A DNA stretch of 64,000 nucleotides, from contig JABVXV010000147.1 of the NCBI GenBank assembly GCA_013365325.1, forward strand, positions 62,001 to 126,000, written 5' to 3'. The notes under the pieces were generated by a model. That model was given only the letters and a program-made list of their open reading frames with translations, was not told the DNA's origin and made no database searches. This stretch comes from Dipetalonema caudispina. Lineage: Eukaryota; Nematoda; Chromadorea; Rhabditida; Onchocercidae. The translations under genes and the position numbers were made by a program. Each line of letters opens with the position of its first letter. The stretch's first letter is position 1. Shown here in pieces: positions 49,901 through 63,918 of this stretch.

Positions 49901-52900
49901 TGCATTACAACAAGAAGTAAGAAAAAATTAAGTTGTAGAGTAAGTTTAGATATTCAATATCCACGAATATGCTTTTAAAATAATTTTATGCATCACTATT
50001 AGTTGATTTAATATTAAAAATAAATTTATCCCTATTGAATTTTTCAGTACGGAAATGAAGGAAAATTGATAAGCAAATGGAATTGATGTCCTCTGTGAGA
50101 GCCCTAGAAGGCTACGACTGTAAAATTTGGTACGTTATATGGAGGAGAAAAATTGTTATCACCTGGTTATATCATCAATTGGGATACGATCACTCACCGT
50201 ACCACTTCGTCCTGTATTTATGCCAAAGTGATCCAACAAATTGTGATACTGCGTCAAGACCGGACAACAGTACTGAACTATGAAAATGGCGCTAAGGACA
50301 ATGTCTGAATTGGACCGAAAAGTCATGATATTGTTTTGATCACAAAGTACTATAATAAAGGTATTAATCAGTATGATACTAGTTGGAACAAATTCCACAT
50401 ATCGATGCTGAGAACGAACAATTATGTGAGAACGGACAAATTCCATGGAAATGGATACCCCTTATACAAGAAATCTGCAGAAACAGGTACATAAACTTCT
50501 AAGACTGATAGAAATCTCCGCAAATATGTCAAAGATATCCGTGGAGTTAAACAATGATTGTTTGTCATTGAATGCGGTTTTAGGATGTTCTCCTTATATT
50601 CATTTAAACAACTCTCGCAGTAAGTTATTAGAAATTAGCTGCAGCACTTTATTTTGAACATTTTTTCAAGTATCAACTGATCAATAAATATCCCCAATGC
50701 AAGGATTAAAATTTTTTCCTTTGAAACTTTACTTATAATATTTTGAGGAAGTAATAATTTTAGACATTATTTTGAAACACTAAATCATGGCAGATTGATA
50801 ATTGCGGACTAAATGCAGCGCTATTGTTTTTCATTTTCAAACAAACACTGGTAGATAGCTAATGTTTCCTTCTATAAATATAAACTTTTAATACTTATAA
50901 ACCAAACAATCGTAGAAACCCAGAGTTATAATAATTGTTCATTAAGAGATCCAAACCAAAAAAAAAAATTAAGCTATTTCACCAGAAGATATGTGAAATA
51001 TCTGTAGAAATCTATTAGTATCAAAAATATAAAGAAACTGACAATTTTCTGAAAATTCTCAACAAACAATAAAGCATTTCATGCAAAACTTATATCAAGT
51101 ACCATGCGAATTCGCTAAAGCTTCAAATCCCTCCGTTAATGAAAACTTCAATTCTTTTCCGAAAATTTTGGTTTTTCTTGCAGTTTTTTGGTACTCTAAC
51201 TCTTTTCAATCTATGTAACTTTTAGTTTTCAAGTGATTTTCAGGAAAAATTTCAAGCAAAATACCAATAAGATTTCTAACATACGTACATGGATATTATT
51301 TCTATAGACACGGAACAAAACAAAAAATTAGTTAACAAAACTTCTATCATTATTACACTTATCTTTTATCATAACTTGGATACGGCAATAACTTTCATAC
51401 ATATCAATGATTCTTAGCTTTCCACTTAATAAATATACATTATGAAATGTAATGAGAGAGTAGCAAATTAGAAAAAGAAAGCAAAGAATGGATAAATTTT
51501 TTTAAGTTCTAGAATTCCAAATAAGATTATAATACAGAATGAATTTTTTCTACACACGAGATCTAAAAAATACTCATCAGGCGTAACTAAGAGCTCAATG
51601 CAAGTTTAAATTTCGATTTAGTTATATAAGAAAAAGTAAGGAAAAAATTTCATTTAGCAGCAAATTCGTACTATTATTTATTGATTACTGTAAAAATTAG
51701 CTCATAGATTTGAAATATAATACTTGCATTTATCCTCCAATTTAACGATTTAAAGATAGGAAAATGGTGAGAGAAAGTAAAACTTGGTGAAGACTATGTT
51801 ATAACAAAAATGTATTTGGGTTTGTAACGTTTATTCACCTTTCTTTGTCACCCTCCTATTCCGTTTTCCGAGTTAATTTAACTTCCTTTTTGAATTAAAA
51901 AAAACTCATGTGTTTAATTTATTTCTTTGGAGAATTAAAATTGTATGTTTTCTTAAAATATGAACTCATTTGCCATTTTCTTGCATAAAAAATTTGATTT
52001 TCTCAGGTGATCGTACTTTAGTACAAATCTAATATTTCAATACTTTGTCAATAACCAGCCTATTTTTACTGTAATTCTTTATAATTTCTTTTTTCACGAC
52101 TTCCTGGAACTTTTTCCAATATTGGTTTATCTGCTTTAAAATGTCAGCTGCTCATTAAGGCAATGGAACTAGAAACAATCCACAAAATATGCTTGAAGGA
52201 CAAGAATCTGAAATGATTTTAGGCTATTGGATGGGTTAATTAATCAATAAATCTAATATACTTCTTAATCAATCTAATTTACAGCCAATTCTGATCGTAA
52301 TTGTTGAACTCGAAATTCAGTAGAGCGGACACTTACATGTATCTTCAATTTGCTAACATCCGTAATCGATCTCCTTGATAATGGTACAAGTTTTTTCTCC
52401 TTTCTTTCTTTCTCATGCCTTTATTCACCCTTTTTATATTTATCCGTTCCGTTCAATTTGATGTCACATCTTCTATTCCTTTCAAATAAATAAAGAAGTT
52501 AACAGGGAGAAATACATGGCAATGCTTCGGGAAATCTTATTGTCCGAATCAACCCACATTTCTTCCTTTTTCAACTTTCTCATTTCATTCTCTTATTTTG
52601 GGAAGTTCAACTGTAACGATGTTTGATCAATAAGTTGTCACTTCGTGTTAAAGTGTTAACACTGTCAAAAAATTATTTGATCATCATAAAATATTCCTTG
52701 GAATTTCATTCAAAAATGTTTGCCAAAATCATCAAAACCAAATGTATATTTTGTTTTCTCTCTGCTTCATTTATATGCATAAAAATAGCAACTTTTTGCT
52801 CCAACTCATAATCAAGACATGAATGATTTCTCGTATTTATCATGTCTTCTTCAAAATTAGCCAAGATGTACAAGATTTCAAGGAGAGTATTGTAAAATGT

Positions 52901-54217
52901 GATATGAAGCCAATTAAAAGATGAAATTCTGTAATTTAAGAATTAAAAACAGTACTTTAAGATTTTTTACTTGCATATGCTTGCAGTTATTTTCGAGTTT
53001 CATTCCTTTATTTTCCACCAACTTTCATTCTGACAATTTGTATCATCTCTCTTTCTTACTTTATTGCAAGTAGGTATGCTTAAAACTAGTGCTGCTTTCA
53101 TATTTGCGTGTTTTTTTTCCATAGATTATTCATTTTTTGTAACATTGCATTCATAAGAGGTTTTATTAAATGAACTTAAGTTGTCAAATTATTTTATTCA
53201 TCATCACTACTCATCACTGTTCTATTAATCTCAAATTTAAATGAGGTAAAAAAACATCTTAGTTTGAAAAAATAATGAATATCATGAATTTCGATCAAGT
53301 GCAATTTGTATCTGACACGCTGCGTAATTCTGCGTTCATTTGCGCTTACTTTATATCTGCTATTGAATTCTCCGAAAAGCAATAAGTGGGTTGGATGCAA
53401 TGAACTTCATGGGACAAATCTTTGAAGTGCAACTTGTTCATTTTAATACTTGAAGTTCTTGTGTATTACAGGATTTATAGGATTTGTATAAAGTCATCTG
53501 AACGAGAATTATTACAGTTTATTTTCAAGACATCCATATGTTATGTGCATTTATAATGTATGGAAAACTTTTGGACAACAGTTTTTTTTTGCTTTTTTTT
53601 GTGGAAACACACTAAAATAGTAAGTAGTCTGAATGTTGAACTATGAGGTCACTCACCTTCGGCTAGCGATGATTTGTGGACAATGATGAAAAACTTCCTA
53701 TAATTCGTTTCATCAGTTATAACCATGGCAGTTTTTTTACTCGAGTGAAAATTTGAAATGTTATGTGAAATAAATAATGAAAACCACAGGAAGTACTCCA
53801 AGAATATTCAATTCTTAGTTTTCAAAACACCCGTAATGTAAGAAGTAAATTAAGAATTAATTTCTTGATATATTAACTCAGGATTTAAATTACTGACTCA
53901 GTAATACAGCAAGGAAATGAAAAACTCTATCAATCAAGTGAGATGGAGGTTCATTGATTCTACACAGCACTTACTAGTGAACTCATAACAATGGAAGGTT
54001 AGAAGTCTCACAACAATATGACTATCATCCACTGCAAGCAGTAACAAGTGATTTGATGAAATTTACACGAGTAGTGATGTCTCATGCATTACCTCCAGCA
54101 TTTAATTACTCCAAAAGTCTTTCTTAATTAATTATGGCCTTACCAGTTGTTATTCAAAAGAATCCAATTAGCTAGTTGCCTTTAAATAAAAAAAAGAATA
54201 GGTTGTCCTAAAAGATA
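49901..54217. other. Intergenic region between divergent LPR and the compact unknown gene
   Basis: 4.3 kb, mostly AT-rich. It should contain the promoters of both neighbours. A 380-base stretch at 50080-50460 is GC-richer and has a 95-codon open frame on the minus strand, but no family motif. The rest shows no supportable feature. Confidence 0.45.
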
Positions 54218-55741
54218 ATGTCTCCAGCTTTTCTATCTGTTATGATGCAGAAAACGTATCATTTTCTTTTTAATGCACTTCAATTATATAACTTAGGTAG
54301 CTGCAACAAAAAAGTTGAAGTAGGAAATCAACTAATGAAAGATCTGTACAGCAAGGAATACGTCCAAAAACTGATTAAAGAAATAGGTGAAACGTCCCAA
54401 GTAGGTCTTTCCTCAAATACCATAAAAAAAAAAACCTCAACCGATGATACAAGTATGTTGGTTAGGTAACAATCTAACTGCTTAGAAAAGGGTAGTTTGA
54501 AGACCTTATGGTTAAGCAAAAGTTCCGAAATTGGAAATACGTATGATAACGCGGAGAAAGTGATTGAATCCGATCAACTCATCTACGAAAATATTAATTA
54601 TAACTTCAAAATTTCGTTTTTAAGCTTGTTCAAAAAATTTAACAATTATTAAGGCAGCAGTTTCCAATCTTTGACAAAACTGTGCAATATTTACGGTGAG
54701 AAGATACAAGAAAGAAGAAAGGAGACAGAAAATCTTACTCCGAAAAAAATTTCTTTCGTTAGGCAAGTAGCTGAGAGGGATTCAGTCCACCCTATAGATT
54801 TGCTAACGAAGTTTCAATTTACTCACCTTCTCAAGCTTACTTCTCTGTTGAAAAATGGGTTGGATTGCTATATTAATAGTCGGTAATAGTATAAATTTAC
54901 CTGGAATTATCGTTTTTTCTCTTTTTCTTTGCTGTATTCGTCCATTGATTCTATGCTACCAATTTTGTTCCAGCATCATTCTGCCTATCACAACTAGTTC
55001 GCTATTTATTGCATCTGTCTTTTGTCAAAAAGATCACAATATGGGAAAATCTAGCTTGTTGATGTTGGGTGGTTTTATACGTCAAATTCTATCAAAACTT
55101 TCTAGTGAAAAAGAAAACTTATTTTAAATGACTCCGATATAGACAAATTTCCTGACCGTCACAATTTAGAATGTACTAACAATAATGCTTTAAGTTCAGG
55201 ACTCTAGCGATTATTGTGTTGATGGGATCAGTATTCTCTTGCTTTTCGTAACTAGCTTGACAACTATGGAGTTTTTTATTTTCAAGTAAAGAATTTTAAA
55301 AATCATAACTAGCGAAAACATTTGAAACTTCTTTTAATAGATCACCAACAACACACTGTTTTCTAGATCATCATCAACTCTTAAAGATACGATAACAGAT
55401 CGCCTCTATATGACAAGAGCACAAGATTTTTTAGGAATGCGGAAAACCACTGGAATTTGTAATATTCCATTTCCTCCACTCACGAGTAAACTTGTTGCTT
55501 ATATTGTTGTGTTGATGATAACACTAAATAACTGACTTCTTAACACTATTCCCGAATCAAAGGCATATATTTTAAATCTGCTGAGGAGTTTTGTGAAAGC
55601 GATTGTATTCACATATTAAGTGATGATACTGAACAACTGACTTCTCAACAGCTTTACCTATTGATAATTCAGAATCATGAATGTAGTGATGTGACTACGG
55701 ACATCAAGATATATGGATTTAGAAAAGATTGTATAAGATAA
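54218..55741 (+). CDS. Compact multi-exon gene of unknown family, about 345 aa
   Basis: Short exons that chain in phase: 54218-54452, 54486-54615, 54661-54882, 54974-55104, 55143-55193 (least sure), 55387-55485 and 55563-55741. The first exon contains EVGNQLMKDLYSKEYVQKL. The second has SLKTLWLSKSSEIGNTYDNAE. The third has CNIYGEKIQERRKETENLTP. The sixth and seventh read DRLYMTRAQDFLGMRKTTG, NIPFPPLTS and IYFKSAEEFCESDCIHILS, and end FRKDCIR before TAA. Composition and splice signals (GTATGT, GTAATA, GTAAAC donors; cttag, ttccag acceptors) look genuine although introns are only about 33-90 bases. The start at 54218 and exon 5 are tentative. I do not recognise any domain; it could be a fast-evolving lineage-specific gene. 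Alternatively part is decayed. Confidence 0.55.
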
Positions 55742-57854
55742 CGGCTGTCAAACTATACTCTTTCAATTACTAACTGGAATATATGAAATACATACTGTTA
55801 AGCTTTCTTCAGTGATACATGTTCCATTATTTTTCAACTTGTTTTAATTTAAATGATTTAGATGAAAGATAACATCATAAAAATCTTGACTCGAATCGAT
55901 GTTCATCCATACAATGAATGCTACACATATTACCAATAATATAACATGATTATTGTTTGTTTGCAATTAGTAAGAAAAGTCTCTACCATCTTTATGGGAA
56001 AACCCATAATTCCTTAATAATTGAAAATAATAATCATGTTAAAACTTCATTCGGCAAAAATAAGTAGTAATCAATTAGCATCTACATCTCCTTTCCAGTT
56101 ATTCATTATTTGTCGATTAGTTTTTGTTCACTGAATTTGAAAAAATGAGGATTTACGTCGAAAACTACTGAACCACATCACTAAGTACGCGCAACAGAAT
56201 ACAAGCAAAAGGTAAGTTGACTGACTAATATGTAAATTTGAACTAGCCCAGCAACTATCAACTTCCTAACTGAGACCAGTCGCTCTCCTCCATCGAATTC
56301 AGTTAGGTTTTACCGTAACATTGCAAACAAATCTCGAGTTTAACTACCTCACAAAAACTATTTCTACTCGCGTTTTCTGGCGCAGTAGTAACGAAGAAAA
56401 CTCGTAACACCTCCCAATGTCATCTCGAGTGTCAGATCCCACCATATCAACTACTAACCTTTCATACTACATCTGCGCCGTACCGACACACCTTAACTCT
56501 TCACAACTTCAATCAGACTAACACCACAATCAACTTTAAATTGAATTTTATTCCAACCATCAATTCGCAGCTTCAGTCAACTACGGGCAACAATTCCAAT
56601 AGTAAAAGTGTTCCAAGGAAGGATAAACTCTGATCGGAAGGTGATTTAATCAATAAATTGGAATCACCAAAATGACTGATATGGAAGCACCAATTTTCAA
56701 ATACCTCATCCCGTATTCGAAATTCATTTTTACTTCTTTGTTAGCACTAAATTTTCTGTGAATGTTAAATCACAAAAGAATGAGCGCATTTTCACAAGAT
56801 AAAAATGTGAAACAAAAGCGACAACAATATTAACGATTTGAACAGGGAAAAGTAATCCACAGAAGATGAGGGAACTGAATGGAGAACAACAGTACAAATT
56901 AACAGGTCTATAAGCCAAGAAAATAAAGGGCGAATAAGAGATGGCGATAAGCTCGGCTTTGTGTCGAACTTTTCAAATACGAAACGGAATGACAAAACTT
57001 GCTCACTACTACTAGTTACAGATTATTTTAGATTGGAAGTGTTTTTTCTTGACAGTAAACACAAAACTCAAACAAGTGGAGTAACAACAACCTGTTTATA
57101 ACAGAGAAGACAAATAAAACAGATACTGCCCATGGCTACCATAAAAACTATAAAACGTATTTTGTACATTTAATAAAACGAGAAATACAAATACACCGAT
57201 TCAAATACAACGTTGCACCGATTCACATCATTTCGTTTGCCAGTTATGATTCCCAATCATAGGCGAACAAAGTTTACGGGATTCTTCACATTCTATGGTA
57301 ACATAAACAACTACATAAATTTGGACTGAATACATGGAAAGAAGAAACACTTTAAAAAAAAATATACGACAGTCAAAGATAATAAATGGTAGATCTTGCA
57401 ATGCATCTCCGAAAAGAAAATGATACAAAAAGAAACATAAACTCCCTGACATAAACAAATTACAATTGCCGTTAGTTAAGTGCCATTATAAAAAATGTAT
57501 GATCATTCAGAACAACATTCGTTTAACATCAAGTAATAGGAAGCAAAGCTGCAATGCAAACTATAAAAGGACGAGATCATGTACTGTAGGTTCTTGTGAA
57601 AATTATTGTGATTACTACTCCTGTGTAGAAAAAATCAGCAATGAGAATTCATGCTGCAGATGGACTAACTCAAAAGCGTGTCAATTAAATTTGTAAAAAG
57701 AGAAATAAATCAAAAAACACAATGAACCAAGTTTAACAGCAAGGGCTTGACATGAGGGGACAAAAAATAACACATTGCAGATCGATTGAGATTTAAGTTT
57801 AAAATACAAGTACAAGCATCTGGGATGAAGCTCGAAACGACAATTAATTCAAGT
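55742..57854. other. Intergenic region between two convergent unknown genes
   Basis: 2.1 kb containing both 3' UTRs. The stretch 56210-56560 is C-rich on the plus strand and slightly less AT-rich than its flanks. Open frames near 56.7-57.7 kb are short and of low-complexity or Cys/Asn-biased composition; none is accepted. Confidence 0.45.
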
Positions 57855-60800
57855 TCAACTCGCACCTCTGTTTTCCCGATCGAATAGATCTGCTGTGTAG
57901 TCCCTGAACATTTTGATCGCTTTCACTGTCAACAACTCACTAATTCGCAGTGCATGTAGCAGCGTAGCGAAATGCTCACGTATGTATCGCCCACGTGTTT
58001 GCACATGTTCTAATAAGCTGATTTCATCATTTTGGATAGGATCTAGATAAGGCACTGTCACCGATGAACCAACATGACTTTCGTCGCTCCCACTCCCATG
58101 CTGCCCTTCTCCGCCCTTCGAGTTTTCAATAACAACTTCCGGATCTCTAGAAATTACTGCCGTGACTTCACTAACCATTGCACTTCCATTTTCTACATCC
58201 ATCGCCATATTCTTCTTTAACACATTACAATCTGTACAAGACTGATTTCGAGTTGATATTTCTGATGTTCCCAATCCTTGCTCTTCTCTAATGTGCGATG
58301 GCTGCTCTTGATCAATACATGTCGAATGTAATTCTTGTTGTAAGCAACGTTCATATCTAAATTATTTGGGTAAAAACACCTAAAAAATGGAGAAAGTTCA
58401 GGATGCGTAAAATTAGTTCACGCTTAAAATAAAACAAACAAACAAAAGGAACTATTCTAAGAAATGTATTCAAACTTGCCTAAATGTTTTCATATCCATT
58501 CCAAATTCCTTCTTGAACATCGCGCCCATTTCTGAAGCTGTAAAATGTGGCTCAAGATCCTCCAGCTTCGGCTCAGGAGTCGGCGACTTTTTTTTGGAAT
58601 GTGCAACACTTCCACGTTGGCGACCGCGACCTCTACGTGACTGACTTTTGCGTGTTCGCTTCATTCCTGATCGAAAACGTTTAGGCGGACGAATGCACTT
58701 TTCCTTAAATCATTATATGATTTTATATTCGACAAAACCAATGTCAGCATAGTCAATAGTTGATAACTACATTACGGTTGCACAACTCTAAGACCAGTAT
58801 GAAAACAAAGGTATAAAAAATATACCCTCTTTAAATGATCGTATCTTATTGGCATCGATTTAGTCATAACAAAGGCTGATCAACCTTGGTTTAATCTCCG
58901 ATGTCACTATGTTCATCGAGATGTGTTTTACTCCATTAATATTTCCATCTTCAAACATTTGAGAAAAAAGCAAACCCGAAACAATTTGAGAGTATAATTC
59001 ATTGGTGGATGAAGCTTCATTGCTATATTTGCATCATAGTTTTTTGAAGTTGCAATAATTTTTGGAGGAACTGCTTTAGTAAATGACAGCAGCCGATTTT
59101 GCCATTTTTCTTCTCGAACGCTATCATTATCATAAGGCTGACATTCCTTAAAAAGGTGTACTATAATAAACTAGGGTCAGCACTGGCGTAACAAATAAAT
59201 CATGAAAAATGAAATAACATGTAATCTAAAACTGCAACTAAATCGCAAATCTCAGGAAATCTAAACCTGCATCTCTTCCTTGCTAAACAGAATCTGATCT
59301 CACTAAAGTTACTATACTGCTAATACCTGCTAATGACAAGACAAAGTTTACTGAACCTCTTCTTGTTAGATATGATGATAACTATGGAAAAAACTGCTGC
59401 AATATGACCCAGCAATCATGTCTTAATCTCAAAGCCTTAACAGATTCAGATTCAAGCAAATCGATTAGAAGCAAACTAACTTCTTTGTGACCATTTATCA
59501 GTTCGACATAAGAAGTGGGGTCACTGTATCTAACAAGGTTAAGCATCTGTTTTGTTGCCTCATTTAAATTGTCACGCTCGGCCTTTCGCATGTCCGATAA
59601 TCTCTGATGGACTGCTCGCACTTGACTGAAAACTCTTTTTTAAACACTGAAAGTACCGGAATAAAATATAGCAAAAACACCCCCTCATAATTAACTACTG
59701 ATTGTCGTTGAAGTGATAACTACGTCCGGCTATTATATCCATGAACTTTTGAAATGAAAATACGATAATTAAAATCTTAATCATTTCTGGATCAATTATA
59801 TGTAAAATAGAAAGCCCGAAGACGGAAAAAATCTGCTAGACATGCATATTTTCCGAAAGCAAGGTATGTAATAAACCTTAAGGAATGCAACGTCCGCGAA
59901 AGATTTTTATCTCCTCCAATTCGTTTCTTTTTACGATTCAGTTCTTTCTCAATATTCATAAAGAAAGCATCATCTGCATCTAGAGCTTCTGACTTCCTTT
60001 TTCTACTAAGAGTGTACTGGCTTATATTATCATATAGGGCAACAACACTGTTCGAAGCCTGAAACACATGCCGCTGATTTAATCTCCAACAGCAACTACT
60101 ATTAACACGAAACATAGGTAGAAAGGAAAGATATCGACAAAAATTATACCGAAAACTAAAGAGAAAAAGACATCAAGAATAAAATAATCTTCACTGATCC
60201 ATCCAAATCTAACTTCGTGTCTTAGATGATGAAGACTCTATTCTAGTCTTTAAACAAAGTTACAAAATCACCAGCGATGTTGATCAACGCTAGATAACGA
60301 ACAATTCAGGAATACCAAGATTCACTGCACACTTTATATGCTATAGGCTAAAAAAACAAATAGGAAGTCCTTTTTCCTGTATAAATGTAGATATGTGAAA
60401 CATCCAACAGATCAACCACATCTAGAGAATGGAATATGTACAGATTTTCAATAAAAGCTGTATTTAAAGTCTCCTCACACAAATCGACCAGGTGCTCACA
60501 CGTACTCAGGTTTTCTGCAGAAAATGAAATGCCATACTTGAGGTACAGTGTGAGGTAGTTCAAAGATCCCAAATCGGTCTGCAATTTTAATTTCGAACAA
60601 ATGGTCGTCTTTCTTTTTTCTTTTCCTTCCTAAATACCGTTGTCCATTTCTCTCTTCTCGTCCTTCTGTAATATAATAAATGATTACCCTTAACGTCAGC
60701 AACTTGGAATCATTGGAAAATGAAATCTTTAGTAATTATTCAAGCATTAAACAAAGAACTATCCCTTAAGGGCAACCATTTATTACCTTTATCGTTTTCG

Positions 60801-63800
60801 ACGACAACTTCAATAATTTCCGCAAGAACTTCTGCAATCGCCTGCAGCATTTCGGTTTCCGGATCACGTCGATTCGCATAACCAAAAGGTTGTAAGCCAC
60901 GAGATAACCTCACAGCTGTTTGCATGCTTCTCTGAGGTGATATACGACCAGTTCCTGCTAAGCCATTGCTCGCACTACGCGTATAAACCTCCAAAGCTTC
61001 TTCCAAATATTTATAAACGTATACAGGTCCATTATCAACATTCTTCTCAAAAACATTATCGGAGGTTGAAGGTGAACAAATCGGATAATTTTCAAGAAAT
61101 TTCTCTGCCTGCTTTTTGGCTGCCATAAGTGAATAATCCTCCAACGAGGCAACCTGTAAATCACACAGCTTTTAGACATCTAATAGAGCTCAGTATTAAA
61201 GATTAAACACATTAATATATAATGCACGACTACAAGAAAAATTCTTAAGCACGCACCAAATTTGAATTTAGTTCAACATCGGCTGTTACCGACTGTTTTG
61301 TATTGCGGAAATGTTCTTGTAACATCCAGCGTTTCACATATATTCGTTTTATTACACGCTCGCAACCAGAAATGCGATCAAAACGTTGCCAACGGTCTTT
61401 TAAACCAGAACAGAGAAGCATTTGAGCAAGGACTTTGCGATTCTATAAAAAAATTTTAATTCGAAACGGCTTTTTTCTCTCACAAACCCAATGTTTGTAA
61501 AGCCATGATTGACTTCACTGGTAAGTAGTTCACTTAATCTTTAAAATAACCAAAAATAGTTGATTTTTACTTTTTGGAAAAATTTATAAAATTCTACAGC
61601 TCCTTCAGCCTAAGTACTCACACAGATGTCTTTCGCCTGGCTGTAACGATCACCGAATAAAAAAGCAATAACAAATTTAACCACATCAGAAATAACGAAG
61701 TTTAAAATCTTCAAGTGGCTCGAGTACTACCACGTTTTTTGTCAACATCAAAATTCAGCAAAAATCTAGTAAACATAACTAGTAAATTATTGTAACCACT
61801 GAAATTCGTAGAGAATTATTCCACCTTATTAAAAAAAAATTAATATACCTGTTCAGTAAACTGACGACACTGAACTTCACTTCTTCCACTGTCATTTTGA
61901 ATATTCGACGTGTTTTCTGATGAGATACCACTTTTTGGTATAGTCGCTTCAACAGGTTCTTTTGCTATCACAGTCGCCACCTGCAACATAAAATACCGCA
62001 TTACTCATATTTGACTAGCGAACTAGAGGTAAAGTAACTGAGGAAGGTGTTCAGTGTGAAAAAATGAGCAAGAACGAATCACAGATAGTATTAAATCTCT
62101 TCGTTGTCGGAAAAAAAATTATATTCAAACAAATTCTGAAAACACTCACATGAGATAAGGTTTCATCTAAAACAGTTGATGGACTATTTCCATTTATCTT
62201 GTCCTCACCAAAGAAGCAGAATGTTGCTGATATATCACATGATCTGTGAAGGATCCGTTGACTGTTTGGACAAGGATTACCTGGGACAGCCATTTCTAAC
62301 CTACAAACAAATTTTACAATTGAAGAAAAACGGAAATAAACAATGAAAGCAAATGAATCATTCAACAAACCATATTTAGTAAAGTAATGAGATAACAACA
62401 TATTGCAAATCAACGACAGGAACTAAAAGAAATAGCAAAAATCATGTTGATCTAATTCTCGAATGTTCCCAGTTCTCCATTACCTAACACAAAATTTAAC
62501 CGCCCTTTCTCGAAATGATCTTACGGCAAGATGCACTAGAGAATTCAAACATATAAACAGATTTAACTGTTTCAATGAAAACATCTGAAAACATGAAGGA
62601 AACAGTTCCCACAACTACAGCCAATCACAAAGCAAGCAAAAAATCACCCAAATATATGACACATCAAGTAAGTGGTATCTTCAATTTTCTGGACTTCTGC
62701 TTCTTCAATCCATTTTTCGTTAACCTGGGTTTCTATCGTTTCTGTATCTGCACATTCCGTTTGTCCATATTGTAGTGATGTTCGCTTTTCATCAACAAAA
62801 TTACTGACCGGCCATGAATTAGAGTCCAGTTCAACAACGGTTGGAACTTCTGATGCAGATAATTTATTCCGTGGGACCACCTAAAGTTTATCATCAACTG
62901 CTACCAAAAAATTGCAAGTAAAATTTACGAAAAGATGGAGGGGCTTGGGGGGAGGACCTGAAGAAATTAAAGATTTGACAAACTTCTTAAGAAGTTATAC
63001 TCAGAAAGAAGTGAGTCTCCGGAGTTAAAGAACGTAATGAAACTATGACAGCATTCCTTCAAAATAATACTAAATTGAAAAGAAGCGTGTGCATCAGAAA
63101 AACAAACTATCGTAATTTTTAAAAACTTCCTCATGCAACTATGACCAATAGATCAAAAAGCCAACATTACTTTAATACAAATACCTCGAAATGTCTCATG
63201 GATAGAAAAGATTCAAAATGATAGCAAATACTTTAGTAATAAACAATAAGAGCAAACTTGAGCTTTCTTCATCCTCTTCACCTTTGTATAACTATCAGAA
63301 TTAATCTGATGGGGAACTGACGCTGAAACGCGTTGTTGCAGCGACACTGTCCCCGCGCCATTATCTATGCGCATTCGATTACGTCGTTTGGGCATTTTTT
63401 CAGGCATTGAATGTTCCAATTCTCTAAAAGACTTTTTTTTTTTTTTTCATAAATTTTGATTCATCCTGAATTACCTGCAAAAGAACATATGGGAAATGGC
63501 AAGCTCTGAATGCAATTTCGTTCACGGCAAAAGCAATCTGATGAAAATATGAAGCGCTAAACAATATTCCTATGCAGCAGATCAACAGGAACGATTTAAC
63601 TAACACCATGAAATCAACTGCTACGAGTCGCCCTGTAAAGTATGAATCACTAAAACAGTAAACATACCGTGATTCACAATCAAGATCTGCAGATTTCCAA
63701 GTAAGTTCATCTTTCACAGTAACGAAGGAATCTCCAACAACTCGTTCAGTACTTATAAGCAACTGAAATATTTCATAAAAAACCTTTTTCAGAAATCTAT

Positions 63801-63918
63801 TCAAGTATGGGACCAGTGAAATAAATCACACCTTCATTTTTTCCGTATTTGTGCACTCGAAGTTTTGTTTTCTCAGTCTTTTCCGTGGTGACACTTCCAC
63901 AGCTCCCGCAACAGCAAC
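57855..63918 (-). CDS. Large basic, probably nuclear protein of unknown family (partial at N-terminus), at least 906 aa
   Basis: Fourteen minus-strand exons join in phase to 2721 nt: 63832-63918, 63668-63762, 63282-63423, 62663-62880, 62150-62300, 61849-61980, 61257-61442, 60787-61153, 60500-60578, 59877-60098, 59481-59625, 58976-59146, 58480-58703, 57855-58356. The protein is hydrophilic with no signal peptide or membrane span and several basic clusters typical of nuclear localisation signals (SPRKRLRKQN, MPKRRNRMR, LSRKRKSEA, LNRKKKRIGG, RTRKSQSRRGRGRQRG). Between these lie helical parts, including QMLLCSGLKDRWQRFDRISG, ETEMLQAIAEVLAEIIEVV and HFTASEMGAMFKKEFGMDM; the C-terminus reads HVQTRGRYIREHFATLLHA. 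A chromatin or transcription role is inference only. The first visible exon begins at an acceptor, so it continues right of the window. Weaker joins: the acceptor at 60098 and the donor at 59480. Confidence 0.7.
58357..58479 (-). other. GC-AG intron in the unknown nuclear-protein gene
   Basis: On the minus strand the exon ends TTTAG and is followed by GCAAGT, the classic strong context of a GC donor. The acceptor is aatttag before 58356. Phase 2 on both sides joins GMDMKTF to RYERCLQQEL without a stop, while no usable GT is present at this place. Confidence 0.7.

Noticed and set aside
57466..57696. Cys-rich 76-codon plus-strand frame
   Set aside because: Lies in the 3' region of the minus-strand gene, with no signal peptide and no regular cysteine spacing.
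60348..60584. Alternative frame (TDLGSLNYLTLYLKYG...) over exon 60500-60578
   Set aside because: Longer open frame, but its phase does not match the preceding exon ending at 60787; the phase-1 reading (DRFGIFELPHTVPQVWHF) joins on both sides.
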